NCBI RefSeq assembly: GCF_000003605.2
Contig: NW_003114521.1
Coordinates: 1-17,209 of the forward strand
Origin: Saccoglossus kowalevskii
Lineage: Eukaryota; Hemichordata; Enteropneusta; Harrimaniidae
Direction of reading: 5' to 3'
Length of the DNA: 17,209 bases
How positions within the stretch are numbered: position 1 is the first letter of the stretch; every line of letters starts with the position of its first letter. Below the pieces are notes generated by a model, which worked only from the letters and a program-made list of their open reading frames with translations, was not told the DNA's origin and ran no database searches. The position numbers and the translations under genes are program-made. This document shows, in pieces, positions 9,204-16,515 of this stretch.

Positions 9204-9807
9204 TCACTTCTCTGCATGTGCTAGTATGCGAGAGGCAAAAGCTATGGGTTGTTCCATTCCATTTGGCATACTATGGGAAAGTACTGATCCAATGCCATAT
9301 GGAGAAGCATCACAATCCAAGGTTAGTTTCAAACCACTATCATAGTGTACTAACAGTTGAGACGACTGTAATAGTTCCTTTGATTTGCTGAATGCTTCCT
9401 GCTGACGTTTCCCCCACTGCCACTTGGAGTTTTGTTGTCCAAGTTGATACAGTGGTGCCAAAACAGTGCTAAGATTCTTCAAGAACCTATGATAGTAATT
9501 TAAGAGACCTAAATAACGTTTATGCTCTTCTCTGTTCTGAGGCGCTGGAGCTTTCTGTATGGCTACCACCTTTTCTTCTGTAGGACGAATACCAGTAGCA
9601 TCAATGCAATGTCCTAGGTAAGTGACTGATGGTTTCTTAAACACACACTTGTCTCGTTTTAGTTTGAGTCCAGCTTTGTCTAAGCGATCCAAAACTTCAT
9701 CTAAATTCTCTTCATGCTCTTTTTCGGTAAGTCCAGAAACCAGTATATCATCGATATAAACTGCTGTCATTGATATGCCTTGGACTGTCTGTTCCATGGT
9801 TCTCTGG
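9204..9807 (-). pseudogene. Copy C RT palm/thumb and RNase H start, truncated
   Basis: This frame keeps the RT YIDD motif (VYIDDILVSG), the thumb and connection region (CVFKKPSVTYLGH, LGLLNYYHRFL) and the first RNase H motif (LDCDASPYGIG). It is bounded upstream by a net 8-bp deletion near 9807, where the FQRTMEQ region is joined out of frame to the preceding RT. It ends downstream in CGA to TGA at 9204-9206 within the EKRYAQ region. The catalytic residues are present but the frame is isolated. Confidence 0.88.
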
Positions 9808-10660
9808 TCTCTCTGCTGATATACCATAGGGTAAACGTGTGTATGTATATATACCTTTGTTAGTATTGATGGCTGTCAAGTTCTGTGACTCCTCATTCAA
9901 TAGCAATTGCTGATAAGCATGACTCAAATCTAACTTAGTGAAGAATTTACCCCCAGCAAGCTTTGCATACAAATCTTCAACATTGGGTATTGGGTATCTG
10001 TCAACACATAAGGCTTTGTTTAAAGTTTGTTTGTAGTCACCACATATGCGAACATCACCTGTCGCTTTAAGTACAGGTACAACTGGTGAAGCCCAATCTG
10101 AGTAAGATACAGGTCTAATGACTCCTTCCTTTTCTAAGCGATCAATCTTTTTATCTACTTTATCTCGGAGGGCAAATGGTACAGTACGTGCTTTCATATA
10201 TCTTGGTGTTATCTCAGGATTAACATGCAGCTTGATGGTAGTGTCTTTCAGGGTTCCTAATCCTGGTTCGAACAATTTTGGATGTTTACTAATCCATGAC
10301 TCTCCATCAAGATGAAAAACTTGTGGCGAGTATAGTTTTATTAATTCTAACCAGTCTCTGCCTATCAAGTTTGGACCATTACCTGGTACAACCAATACTT
10401 TTAATTTATGTATGGTATCTGCTTCACGTGCCTCCATTTCTGTCTGACCTAAGGGGTTAATACAATTTCCTGCATATGTTCTCAATCTGGGTAGTCCCTC
10501 AGTGTGTAGTTGTAATGCTTGCTGACCAACTTTCAGTTTCTTAAACTGCTGCTCACTTACCAAACTTACTGCTGCGCCCGTATCAATTTCCATGGTTGTC
10601 GGTACCCCATTCAGTTGAAGGTTGTATTTATATGGCTGTGTTTTGGAAATACTTGATGCA
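9808..10660 (-). pseudogene. Copy C protease and RT fingers, truncated
   Basis: On the minus strand this segment encodes the protease (MEIDTGAAVSLVSE, then LIGRDWLE) and RT up to RLPYGIS, including KLDLSHAYQQ with its catalytic Asp. It has no stop of its own. It is cut off upstream by a one-base deletion near 10662 and downstream by the net 8-bp deletion near 9807. Substitutions at otherwise constant positions (for example LYSPQ for LDWPQ) fit loss of constraint. Confidence 0.88.
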
Positions 10661-11504
10661 GTCTATACAGGTCAACGTTATATGTTTCCTGCCCATATGA
10701 GTAGACTGTGGTTGGTTCAGTAGAAATAAAAATATTTTCTGTTCTCCCTTGTGACTTGCAATATTTAACAAAATGAATCTGCTTATGACATTGTCTGCAT
10801 TCTTTTCCCCAAGCTTGACATTTCTCCTTTTTGTCATGAGGCCATTTACCACCACAACCCCAGCATGACGGTTTTTTATCACCATTACCAGGCCCCCTAG
10901 GCTTGTGTAATTTCTTCAGTTTGTAATGGGTCATTCTGTGTACTGTGTGTACATTGCTAGGTGCTTCAGCCCCTGCATTGACTGTAGACATATTATGTGC
11001 CTGAGCTGTAGTGGCTTCTAGTGAACGACCATATTTCAATAAATCATCAAGGGAAAAATTCAGCTCTCTTAATCCTTTTTCTCTTATTTTTCGGATTTAT
11101 GCATTTCTGTATAATCTGAGATTTTATTTCATTCTCTTTCTCATGAAATTCACAGTTCTTGGCTAGCTGTCGTAATCTAGCAGCAAATTTATCACGTGTT
11201 TCTGATGGTAACTAACTTGCCTAGCGAAACACATACACTTCATACTTCACTTTGGCGCGAAGTACTCACTCAGTTTTGTCTTCAACTGTGCGTACGTTTC
11301 GTCTTCCGCCTGCTCCAATCCGAGGTGAATTTCAAAAACTTCTTCCCCCGCTAGGTGAAGTAGGAGAGCTCTTATCCTCGCATCCTGTATAATATTCTTG
11401 GCTACAAGATAATTATCGAATCTTTCTATCCACCTTTCCCAGCGCACTGTAGCTGTCTCTGGCGGAATTGGGATGAACGGTTTCAAAGCATCGTTGCCGT
11501 TCAT
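10661..11504 (-). pseudogene. Copy C gag, decayed
   Basis: The ATG at 11502-11504 begins MNGNDALKPF. The capsid segment follows (WERWIERFDNYL, LSEYFAPK), but 7 bp are lost near 11250. Two Gln codons have become TAG at 11221-11223 and 11212-11214, and an extra T near 11090 shifts the frame. The later part (KYGRSLEATTAQAHN to the zinc knuckles) is open again from 11039. The second knuckle retains CX2CX4HX4C (CRQCHKQIHFVKYC), and in the first the last Cys is kept. A one-base deletion near 10662 cuts it from the protease. It is non-functional. Confidence 0.88.
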
Positions 11505-11591
11505 TGTGACGCTGATTTGTTTTGTCTTCAAAACAGGCTCAAAAATAATTTGTACTCACTTCACTTGTTCTGACGGTTTTCAGTACGTCAA

Positions 11592-11609
11592 AGTTACTCC
11601 TCGTCGCCA
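11592..11609 (-). other. Primer-binding site, copy C
   Basis: The minus strand begins TGGCGACGAGGAGTAACT three bases inside LTR3. It is identical to the site of copy D. Confidence 0.75.
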
Positions 11610-11612
11610 AAT

Positions 11613-11779
11613 TGTTGGGTTCTTGGGTGCAGTGAAGGCCGTAACAGGCTAAAGAATACAAGCTCGGTATAAACAACACAACTGGTTTATTACAGTAATG
11701 GCGGCGTTCTGATTACGCATGTGCAGATGACGTAATAAAGTACATGTCATTAAATACGACCCAAGCTCAATATACTACA
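11613..11779 (-). repeat. LTR3 (167 bp), shared by copies C and D
   Basis: This is the 5' LTR of C and the 3' LTR of D. It has GCATGTGCAG where LTR1 and LTR2 have GCAATGCAG. It differs from LTR4 at only one base (GGCCGTAA versus GGCGGTAA on the plus strand). Confidence 0.95.
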
Positions 11780-11789
11780 TCCCTCCCCA
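11780..11789 (-). other. Polypurine tract, copy D
   Basis: The minus strand reads TGGGGAGGGA directly before the LTR3 start TGTAGT, identical to copy B. Confidence 0.85.
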
Positions 11790-11981
11790 TCTAAGTGAAT
11801 CTCACTCTAGCAGTCTATATTGGGATTTAATATATAATGTTCTTTTCTGGATCAGTTCATTCTGCATGCACTTGTACTGAATACTGTAAAACTCAACTAA
11901 ACTACAATGTGGGTGGCGCTAGGCTCACACCCTAGTGCAGGCTTTATTCTGGCCTATCATATGCACTGTTTCAAAATGTAA
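11790..11981 (-). other. 3' untranslated region of gypsy copy D
   Basis: This noncoding stretch lies between the pol stop and the polypurine tract. It contains the conserved hairpin (11916-11938) and a minus-strand AATAAA upstream of the one in the LTR. No env-like frame is present. Confidence 0.75.
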
Positions 11982-14708
11982 CTAAACATACATATCATAT
12001 TTATCTGGAAATTTCCTCTGACGACTAGATCTACGCACTTCTGGCACCGAGGCAGAAGTTTCTGAAGATTGTTCATTTATAGGATCTGTTGTCTCATCTT
12101 TCAATGTAGTAGATTTGTTAGTAGTTGGAGGTGATACATTCTCTACAAGTTCTTCCGGTTTCAATGATGACGAATCCTGTTTAGGAACTGGCACTGATGG
12201 CGAGATAGAAGGCATCCGTATTGGTACAGGTACCATATTCGGTTTACTCTGAGTTTGGTCACTTTGCGTAATTTCCTCTGATGGCAATCTAGATCTAAGC
12301 TGATCTTGATGTCTTTTCCAAACTCTTCCATCCTGAAGTCTAACTAGGAATGTTAGTGATCCCCACTTCTCTTCAATTACTCCAGGTATCCATTTTGGTT
12401 TTCCTGCATAATTCATAGCAAATACCGAATCCCCAAGGAAGTAGGTGTAATCCCTTGTTTTTGTATCGTAATTCTCTTTCATCTTTCCCTGGTTATGCAA
12501 TACTCGTGTCTGAAGTGATGGTTGCACAAGATCAAGTCTTGATCTTGGATGTCTATGCATAAGTAATGCTGCAGGAATCTGTCCTGTGGTAGTCTGTGGC
12601 GTGATTCTGTATCTTGCCAAAAACCGATACAATCTGGACTCTAAACATCCTGAAGACTTTCTGAGACCTCCCTTGACTGTTTGTACAGCTCTTTCAGCTA
12701 ACCCGTTACTGGCAGGATGGTAAGGAGCTGTTGTGATGTGCTTTATTCCATTTGTTTTACAAAAGGATCTAAACTCTTCGCTGGTGAAACAAGTACCATT
12801 GTCTGATACTATCACGTGCGGTAGACCATGCGTAGCAAATGTTTGGTACAATTTGTTGATTGTTGCTGTGGATGTTGCTGTCGGCATAACGTGAGCTTCT
12901 ATATATTTACTATGAGCATCAACAATGATTAATATCATTTTACCTTCATATGGACCTGCAAAATCTATGTGCAGTCGGAACCATGGCTGGTTAGGCCATT
13001 CCCAAGCATGTAATGGTGCTTTAGTTGGGGATTTCGTAGAATCCTGGCATGCTGTACAACTGCGAACTCTGTCATCGATTTCAGCATCTAACCCTGGCCA
13101 CCATAGGTAATTTCGGGCCAAAGCTTTCATGCGCACTATACCAGGATGACCTTCATGAAGTTCCTCTAAGATAGCTTCACGAGCCCGAGCTGGAATTATT
13201 ACCCGCGACCCCCACAAAATACATCCTTGCTGAACTGAGAGTTCTTGTTTGCGTCTAAAATACGGTCGCAGTTGTTCCTCCACCTGCTCAGGCCAACCTT
13301 GGGTTACCCACTTTAAGATGTGTGATAATACTGGATCTCTTGCTGTCCAGTTTGCTACAAGCTCAGCCGTTACTGGTGATCCATCTAGTGTTGATAATGT
13401 AAGAACCACCTCTTCAGGGACAGGTACACTGCCTGGTTGTTCCTTTATGGGTAAGCGACTTAATCCATCTGCATTTCCCATATTAGATCCTGGTTTATAC
13501 TCTAACTGGTATTGATAATTGGCTAGTGTAAGTGCCCAACGCTGAATTCTGGCACTTGCCAACTGTGATATAGCTTTATCTTCCTTTAACAGACCAAGTA
13601 ATGGCTTATGATCTGTTTTGATGCTAAATTCACGCCCATATAGGTACTTATGAAATTTGGTAACACCAAACACAATTGCTAGTCCTTCACGTTCTATCTG
13701 GGCATATCGCTTCTCTGCAGGTGCTAGTGTGCGAGAGGCAAAAGCTATGGGCTGTTCCATTCCATTTGGCATTCTATGGGAAAGTACTGCTCCAATGCCA
13801 TATGGAGAAGCATCACAATCCAAGGTTAGTTTCAAACCACTATCATAGTGTACTAACAGTTGAGACGACTGTAATAGTTCCTTTGATTTGCTGAATGCTT
13901 CCTGCTGACTTTTCCCCCACTGCCACTTGGTGTTCTGTTGTCCAAGTTGATACAGTGGTGCCAAAACAGTGCTAAGATTCTTCAAGAACCTATGATAGTA
14001 ATTTAAGAGACCTAAATAACTTTTAAGCTCTTCTCTGTTCTGAGGCACTGGAGCTTTCTGTATGGCTGCCACCTTTTCTTCTGTAGGACGAATACCAGTA
14101 GCATCAATGCAATGTCCTAGGTAAGTGACTGATGGTTTCTTAAACACACACTTGTCTCGTTTTAGTTTGAGTCCAGCTTTGTCTAAGCGATCCAAAACTT
14201 CATCTAAATTCTCTTCATGCTCTTTTTCGGTAAGTCCAGAAACCAGTATATCATCGATATAAACTGCTGTCATTGATATGCCTTGGACTGTCTGTTCCAT
14301 GGTTCTCTGGAAAATACCTGGTGCTGCTGATATACCGTAGGGTAAACGTGTGTATGCATATATACCTTTGTTAGTATTGATGGCTGTCAAGTTCTGTGAC
14401 TCCTCATCCAATAGCAATTGCTGATAAGCATGACTCAAATCTAACTTAGTGAAGAATTTACCCCCAGCAAGCTTTGCATACAAATCTTCAACATTGGGTA
14501 TTGGGTATCTGTCAACACATAAGGCTTTGTTTAAAGTTTGTTTGTAGTCACCACATATGCGAACTTCACCTGTTGCTTTAAGTACTGGTACAACTGGTGA
14601 AGCCCAATCTGAGTAAGATACAGGTCTAATGACTCCTTCCTTTTCTAAGCGATCAATCTCTTTATCTACTTTATCTCGGAGGGCAAATGGTACAGTACGT
14701 GCTTTCAT
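11982..14708 (-). CDS. Copy D Pol polyprotein, RT through integrase
   Basis: This is a 908-codon open frame whose first ATG (MKARTVPF) is internal to pol and lies inside the duplicated segment, so it is not a natural start. Residues are counted from that ATG. RT has KLDLSHAY (Asp90) and YIDD at 150-153 (14250-14261). RNase H has DCDAS (Asp299), Glu339, TDHKPL (Asp366) and Asp414. Integrase has an HHCC finger (His518, His521, Cys551, Cys554) and a D,D35E core at Asp582, Asp636 and Glu672 (codons 12963-12965, 12801-12803, 12693-12695). A GPY/F-like module (about 757-805) and a Ser/Pro-rich tail with basic RRSSRQRK end it. Every catalytic residue is kept. The 218-bp duplication puts it out of frame with gag-protease upstream. 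Confidence 0.92.
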   Translation of the reverse strand: MKARTVPFALRDKVDKEIDRLEKEGVIRPVSYSDWASPVVPVLKATGEVRICGDYKQTLNKALCVDRYPIPNVEDLYAKLAGGKFFTKLDLSHAYQQLLLDEESQNLTAINTNKGIYAYTRLPYGISAAPGIFQRTMEQTVQGISMTAVYIDDILVSGLTEKEHEENLDEVLDRLDKAGLKLKRDKCVFKKPSVTYLGHCIDATGIRPTEEKVAAIQKAPVPQNREELKSYLGLLNYYHRFLKNLSTVLAPLYQLGQQNTKWQWGKSQQEAFSKSKELLQSSQLLVHYDSGLKLTLDCDASPYGIGAVLSHRMPNGMEQPIAFASRTLAPAEKRYAQIEREGLAIVFGVTKFHKYLYGREFSIKTDHKPLLGLLKEDKAISQLASARIQRWALTLANYQYQLEYKPGSNMGNADGLSRLPIKEQPGSVPVPEEVVLTLSTLDGSPVTAELVANWTARDPVLSHILKWVTQGWPEQVEEQLRPYFRRKQELSVQQGCILWGSRVIIPARAREAILEELHEGHPGIVRMKALARNYLWWPGLDAEIDDRVRSCTACQDSTKSPTKAPLHAWEWPNQPWFRLHIDFAGPYEGKMILIIVDAHSKYIEAHVMPTATSTATINKLYQTFATHGLPHVIVSDNGTCFTSEEFRSFCKTNGIKHITTAPYHPASNGLAERAVQTVKGGLRKSSGCLESRLYRFLARYRITPQTTTGQIPAALLMHRHPRSRLDLVQPSLQTRVLHNQGKMKENYDTKTRDYTYFLGDSVFAMNYAGKPKWIPGVIEEKWGSLTFLVRLQDGRVWKRHQDQLRSRLPSEEITQSDQTQSKPNMVPVPIRMPSISPSVPVPKQDSSSLKPEELVENVSPPTTNKSTTLKDETTDPINEQSSETSASVPEVRRSSRQRKFPDKYDMYV

Positions 14709-14971
14709 ATATCTCGGTGTTATCTCAGGATTAACATGCAGCTTGATGGTAGTGTTTGTTTGTAGTCACCACATATGCGAACTTCACCTGTTGCTTTAAG
14801 TACTGGTACAACTGGTGAAGCCCAATCTGAGTAAGATACAGGTCTAATGACTCCTTCCTTTTCTAAGCGATCAATCTCTTTATCTACTTTATCTCGGAGG
14901 GCAAATGGTACAGTACGTGCTTTCATATATCTCGGTGTTATCTCAGGATTAACATGCAGCTTGATGGTAGT
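14536..14971. repeat. Perfect 218-bp tandem duplication within RT of copy D
   Basis: Positions 14536-14753 and 14754-14971 read identically, and the match runs on by two bases. The segment encodes the RT fingers (about MKARTVPF to CGDYKQTL). 218 is not a multiple of three, so the second pass is out of frame and gag-pol is cut into two frames (ends at 14720 and 14708). Copies A, B and C have the segment once. Both halves share the D-specific base in GAACTTCACC (GAACATCACC elsewhere), so the duplication arose inside copy D. Confidence 0.95.
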
Positions 14972-16240
14972 GTCTTTCAGGGTTCCCAATCCTGGTTCGA
15001 ACAATTTTGGATGTTTACTAATCCATGACTCTCCATCAAGATGAAAAACTTGTGGCCAGTCTAGTTTTATTATTTCTAACCAGTCTCTGCCTATCAAGTT
15101 TGGACCATTACCTGGTACAACCAATACTTTTAATTTATGTATGGTATCTGCTTCACGTGCCTCCAGTTCTGTCTTACCTAAGGGGTTAATGCAATTTCCT
15201 GCATATGTTCTCAATCTGGGTAGTCCCTCAGTGTGTAGTTGTAATGCTTGCTGACCAACTTTCAGTTTCTTAAACTGCTGCTCACTTATCAAACTTACTG
15301 CTGCCCCCGTATCAATTTCCATGGTTGTCGGTACCCCATTCAGTTGAAGGTTGTATCTATATGGCTGTGTTTTGGAAATACTTAATGCAGTTCTATACAG
15401 GTCAACGTTATATGTTTCCTGCCCATATGAGTAGACTGTGGTTGGTTCAGTAGAAATAAAATTATTTTCTGTTCTCCCTTGTGACTTGCAATATTTAGCA
15501 AAATGATTCTGCTTATGACATTTTCTGCATTCTTTTCCCCAAGCTGGACATTTCTCCTTTTTGTCATGAGGCCATTTACCACCACAACCCCAGCATGACT
15601 GTTTTTTATCACCATTACCAGGCCCCCTAGGCTTGTGTGATTTCTTCGGTTTGTAATGGGTCATTCTGTGTACTGTGGGTACATTGCTAGGTGCTTCAGC
15701 CCCTGCATTGACTGTAGACATATTATGTGCCTGAGCTGTAGTGGCTTCTAGTGAACGACCATATTTCAATAAATCATCAAGGGAAAAATTCAGCTCTCTT
15801 AATCCTTTTTCTCTTATTTTCGGATTTATGCATTTCTGTATGATCTGAGATTTTATTTCTCTCTCTTTCTCATGAAATTCACAGTTATTGGCTAGCTGTC
15901 GTAATCTAGCAGCAAATTTATCAAGTGTTTCTGATGGTAACTGACTTGCCTGGCGAAACACATACACTTCATACTCTACATTTCGTTTTGGCGCGAAGTA
16001 CTCACTCAGTTTTGTCTTCAACTGTGCGTACGTTTCGTCTTCCGCCTGCTCCAATCCGAGGTGAATTTCAAAAACTTCTTCCCCCGCTAGGTGAAGTAGG
16101 AGAGCTCTTTTCCTCGCATCCTGTGTAATATTCTTGGCTACAAGATAATTATCGAATCTTGCTATCCACCTTTCCCAGCGCACTGTAGCTGTCTCTGGCG
16201 GAATTGGGTTGAACGGTTTCAAAGCATCCTTGCCGTCCAT
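14720..16240 (-). CDS. Copy D Gag-protease-RT start polyprotein, truncated by duplication
   Basis: The start is ATG 16238-16240, the first ATG after the LTR, in a strong context (A at -3, G at +4). The frame is open a further 27 bp upstream, but only to a TTG. Residues are counted from this ATG (506 codons). The capsid-like region spans about 1-165 (WERWIARFDNYL, LSEYFAPKRN, LDDLLKYGR) and a linker follows. The double zinc knuckle is at 216-251 (CX2CX5HX5C and CX2CX4HX4C). The protease DTG is at 310-312, with LIGRDWL about 70 residues further on. The RT fingers begin near 440. After CGDYKQTL the frame enters the second duplicate out of phase and stops within about ten codons. Gag and Pol are in one frame with no slip site. 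The frame encodes the complete Gag and protease. Confidence 0.92.
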   Translation of the reverse strand: MDGKDALKPFNPIPPETATVRWERWIARFDNYLVAKNITQDARKRALLLHLAGEEVFEIHLGLEQAEDETYAQLKTKLSEYFAPKRNVEYEVYVFRQASQLPSETLDKFAARLRQLANNCEFHEKEREIKSQIIQKCINPKIREKGLRELNFSLDDLLKYGRSLEATTAQAHNMSTVNAGAEAPSNVPTVHRMTHYKPKKSHKPRGPGNGDKKQSCWGCGGKWPHDKKEKCPAWGKECRKCHKQNHFAKYCKSQGRTENNFISTEPTTVYSYGQETYNVDLYRTALSISKTQPYRYNLQLNGVPTTMEIDTGAAVSLISEQQFKKLKVGQQALQLHTEGLPRLRTYAGNCINPLGKTELEAREADTIHKLKVLVVPGNGPNLIGRDWLEIIKLDWPQVFHLDGESWISKHPKLFEPGLGTLKDTTIKLHVNPEITPRYMKARTVPFALRDKVDKEIDRLEKEGVIRPVSYSDWASPVVPVLKATGEVRICGDYKQTLPSSCMLILR

Positions 16241-16327
16241 TGTGACGCTGATTTGTTTTGTCTTCAAAACAGGCTCAAAAATAATTTGTACTCACTTCAC
16301 TTGTTCTGACGGTTTTCTGTACGTCAA
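16241..16327 (-). promoter_or_regulatory. Untranslated leader of copy D with possible splice donor
   Basis: About 87 nt separate the primer-binding site from the gag ATG, with no earlier ATG. The minus strand contains GAAGTGAGTAC, which fits a 5' splice-site core (GTGAGT), and it is kept in all four copies. Whether it is used is unknown. Confidence 0.4.
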
Positions 16328-16345
16328 AGTTACTCCTCGTCGCCA
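16328..16345 (-). other. Primer-binding site, copy D
   Basis: After the LTR4 end (AACA) and the spacer ATT, the minus strand reads TGGCGACGAGGAGTAACT. Its TGG start and position mark it as the site for a tRNA primer of minus-strand DNA synthesis. A serine tRNA is plausible but unconfirmed. Confidence 0.78.
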
Positions 16346-16348
16346 AAT

Positions 16349-16515
16349 TGTTGGGTTCTTGGGTGCAGTGAAGGCGGTAACAGGCTAAAGAATACAAGCT
16401 CGGTATAAACAACACAACTGGTTTATTACAGTAATGGCGGCGTTCTGATTACGCATGTGCAGATGACGTAATAAAGTACATGTCATTAAATACGACCCAA
16501 GCTCAATATACTACA
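16349..16515 (-). repeat. LTR4 (167 bp), outer 5' LTR of the array
   Basis: This is the 5' LTR of copy D and the right edge of the array. It ends ATACTACA at 16515, after which sequence unlike the array begins, confirming the LTR boundary. Minus-strand features are AATAAA (plus 16422-16427) and a CRE-like TGACGTAA at 16464-16471 inside a wider ATTACG/CGTAAT inverted repeat. It would hold the promoter for the sense transcript of copy D. Confidence 0.95.

Larger units (their letters stand above)
7360..11612 (-). mobile_element. Gypsy copy C, full-length but heavily decayed
   Basis: This body lies between LTR2 (its 3' side) and LTR3 (its 5' side). It is about 100 bp shorter than B through many small deletions. 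It has at least four nonsense codons and several frameshifts spread over gag and pol. Its flanking LTRs belong to different sequence types, unlike those of B and D. Confidence 0.92.
11780..16348 (-). mobile_element. Gypsy copy D, intact apart from a 218-bp duplication
   Basis: This body lies between LTR3 (its 3' LTR) and LTR4 (its 5' LTR), which differ by a single base. That fits a young insertion or recent homogenisation. Gag and pol form one frame interrupted only by the tandem duplication at 14536-14971. Without the duplication the body has the same length as B to within a few bases. Confidence 0.93.
1..16515 (-). mobile_element. Tandem array of four Mag-like Ty3/gypsy LTR retrotransposons sharing LTRs
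   Basis: Four homologous copies of one element lie head to tail, all on the minus strand, separated by single LTRs (starts 2678, 7194, 11613, 16349; spacing 4516, 4419 and 4736 bp). Removing the 218-bp duplication in the last copy brings its period to 4518. The gag double zinc knuckle, single gag-pol frame, YIDD reverse transcriptase and integrase ending in a GPY/F-like module and an RRSSRQRK tail place it in Ty3/gypsy (Metaviridae), most like the Mag lineage often annotated in animal genomes as K02A2.6-like proteins. No env frame exists. Each copy carries private indels and substitutions, so the copies are not simple assembly duplicates. The left end of the array lies outside the window; position 1 aligns with 2900, so the next LTR should end about 56 bp to the left. 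Confidence 0.95.

Noticed and set aside
13249-13515. Plus-strand frames of 60-100 codons recurring in each copy
   Set aside because: They are antisense to pol, recur only because the copies are homologous, and show no domain or promoter.
15382-15615. An alternate minus-strand frame over the zinc knuckles, seen in all four copies (also 1826-2101, 6186-6461, 10628-10885)
   Set aside because: It overlaps the gag frame entirely, its length differs between copies because of chance stops, and its conservation is explained by that of gag.
16241-16267. A gag start further upstream at 16267 (and at 7112 and 11531)
   Set aside because: The codon there is TTG; a eukaryotic element is expected to start at the ATG 27 bp downstream, which has a strong context.
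1-16515. The array as a pure assembly duplication
   Set aside because: Copies differ by private deletions, frameshifts and many substitutions, and the LTRs also differ; copy number may still need confirmation with long reads.
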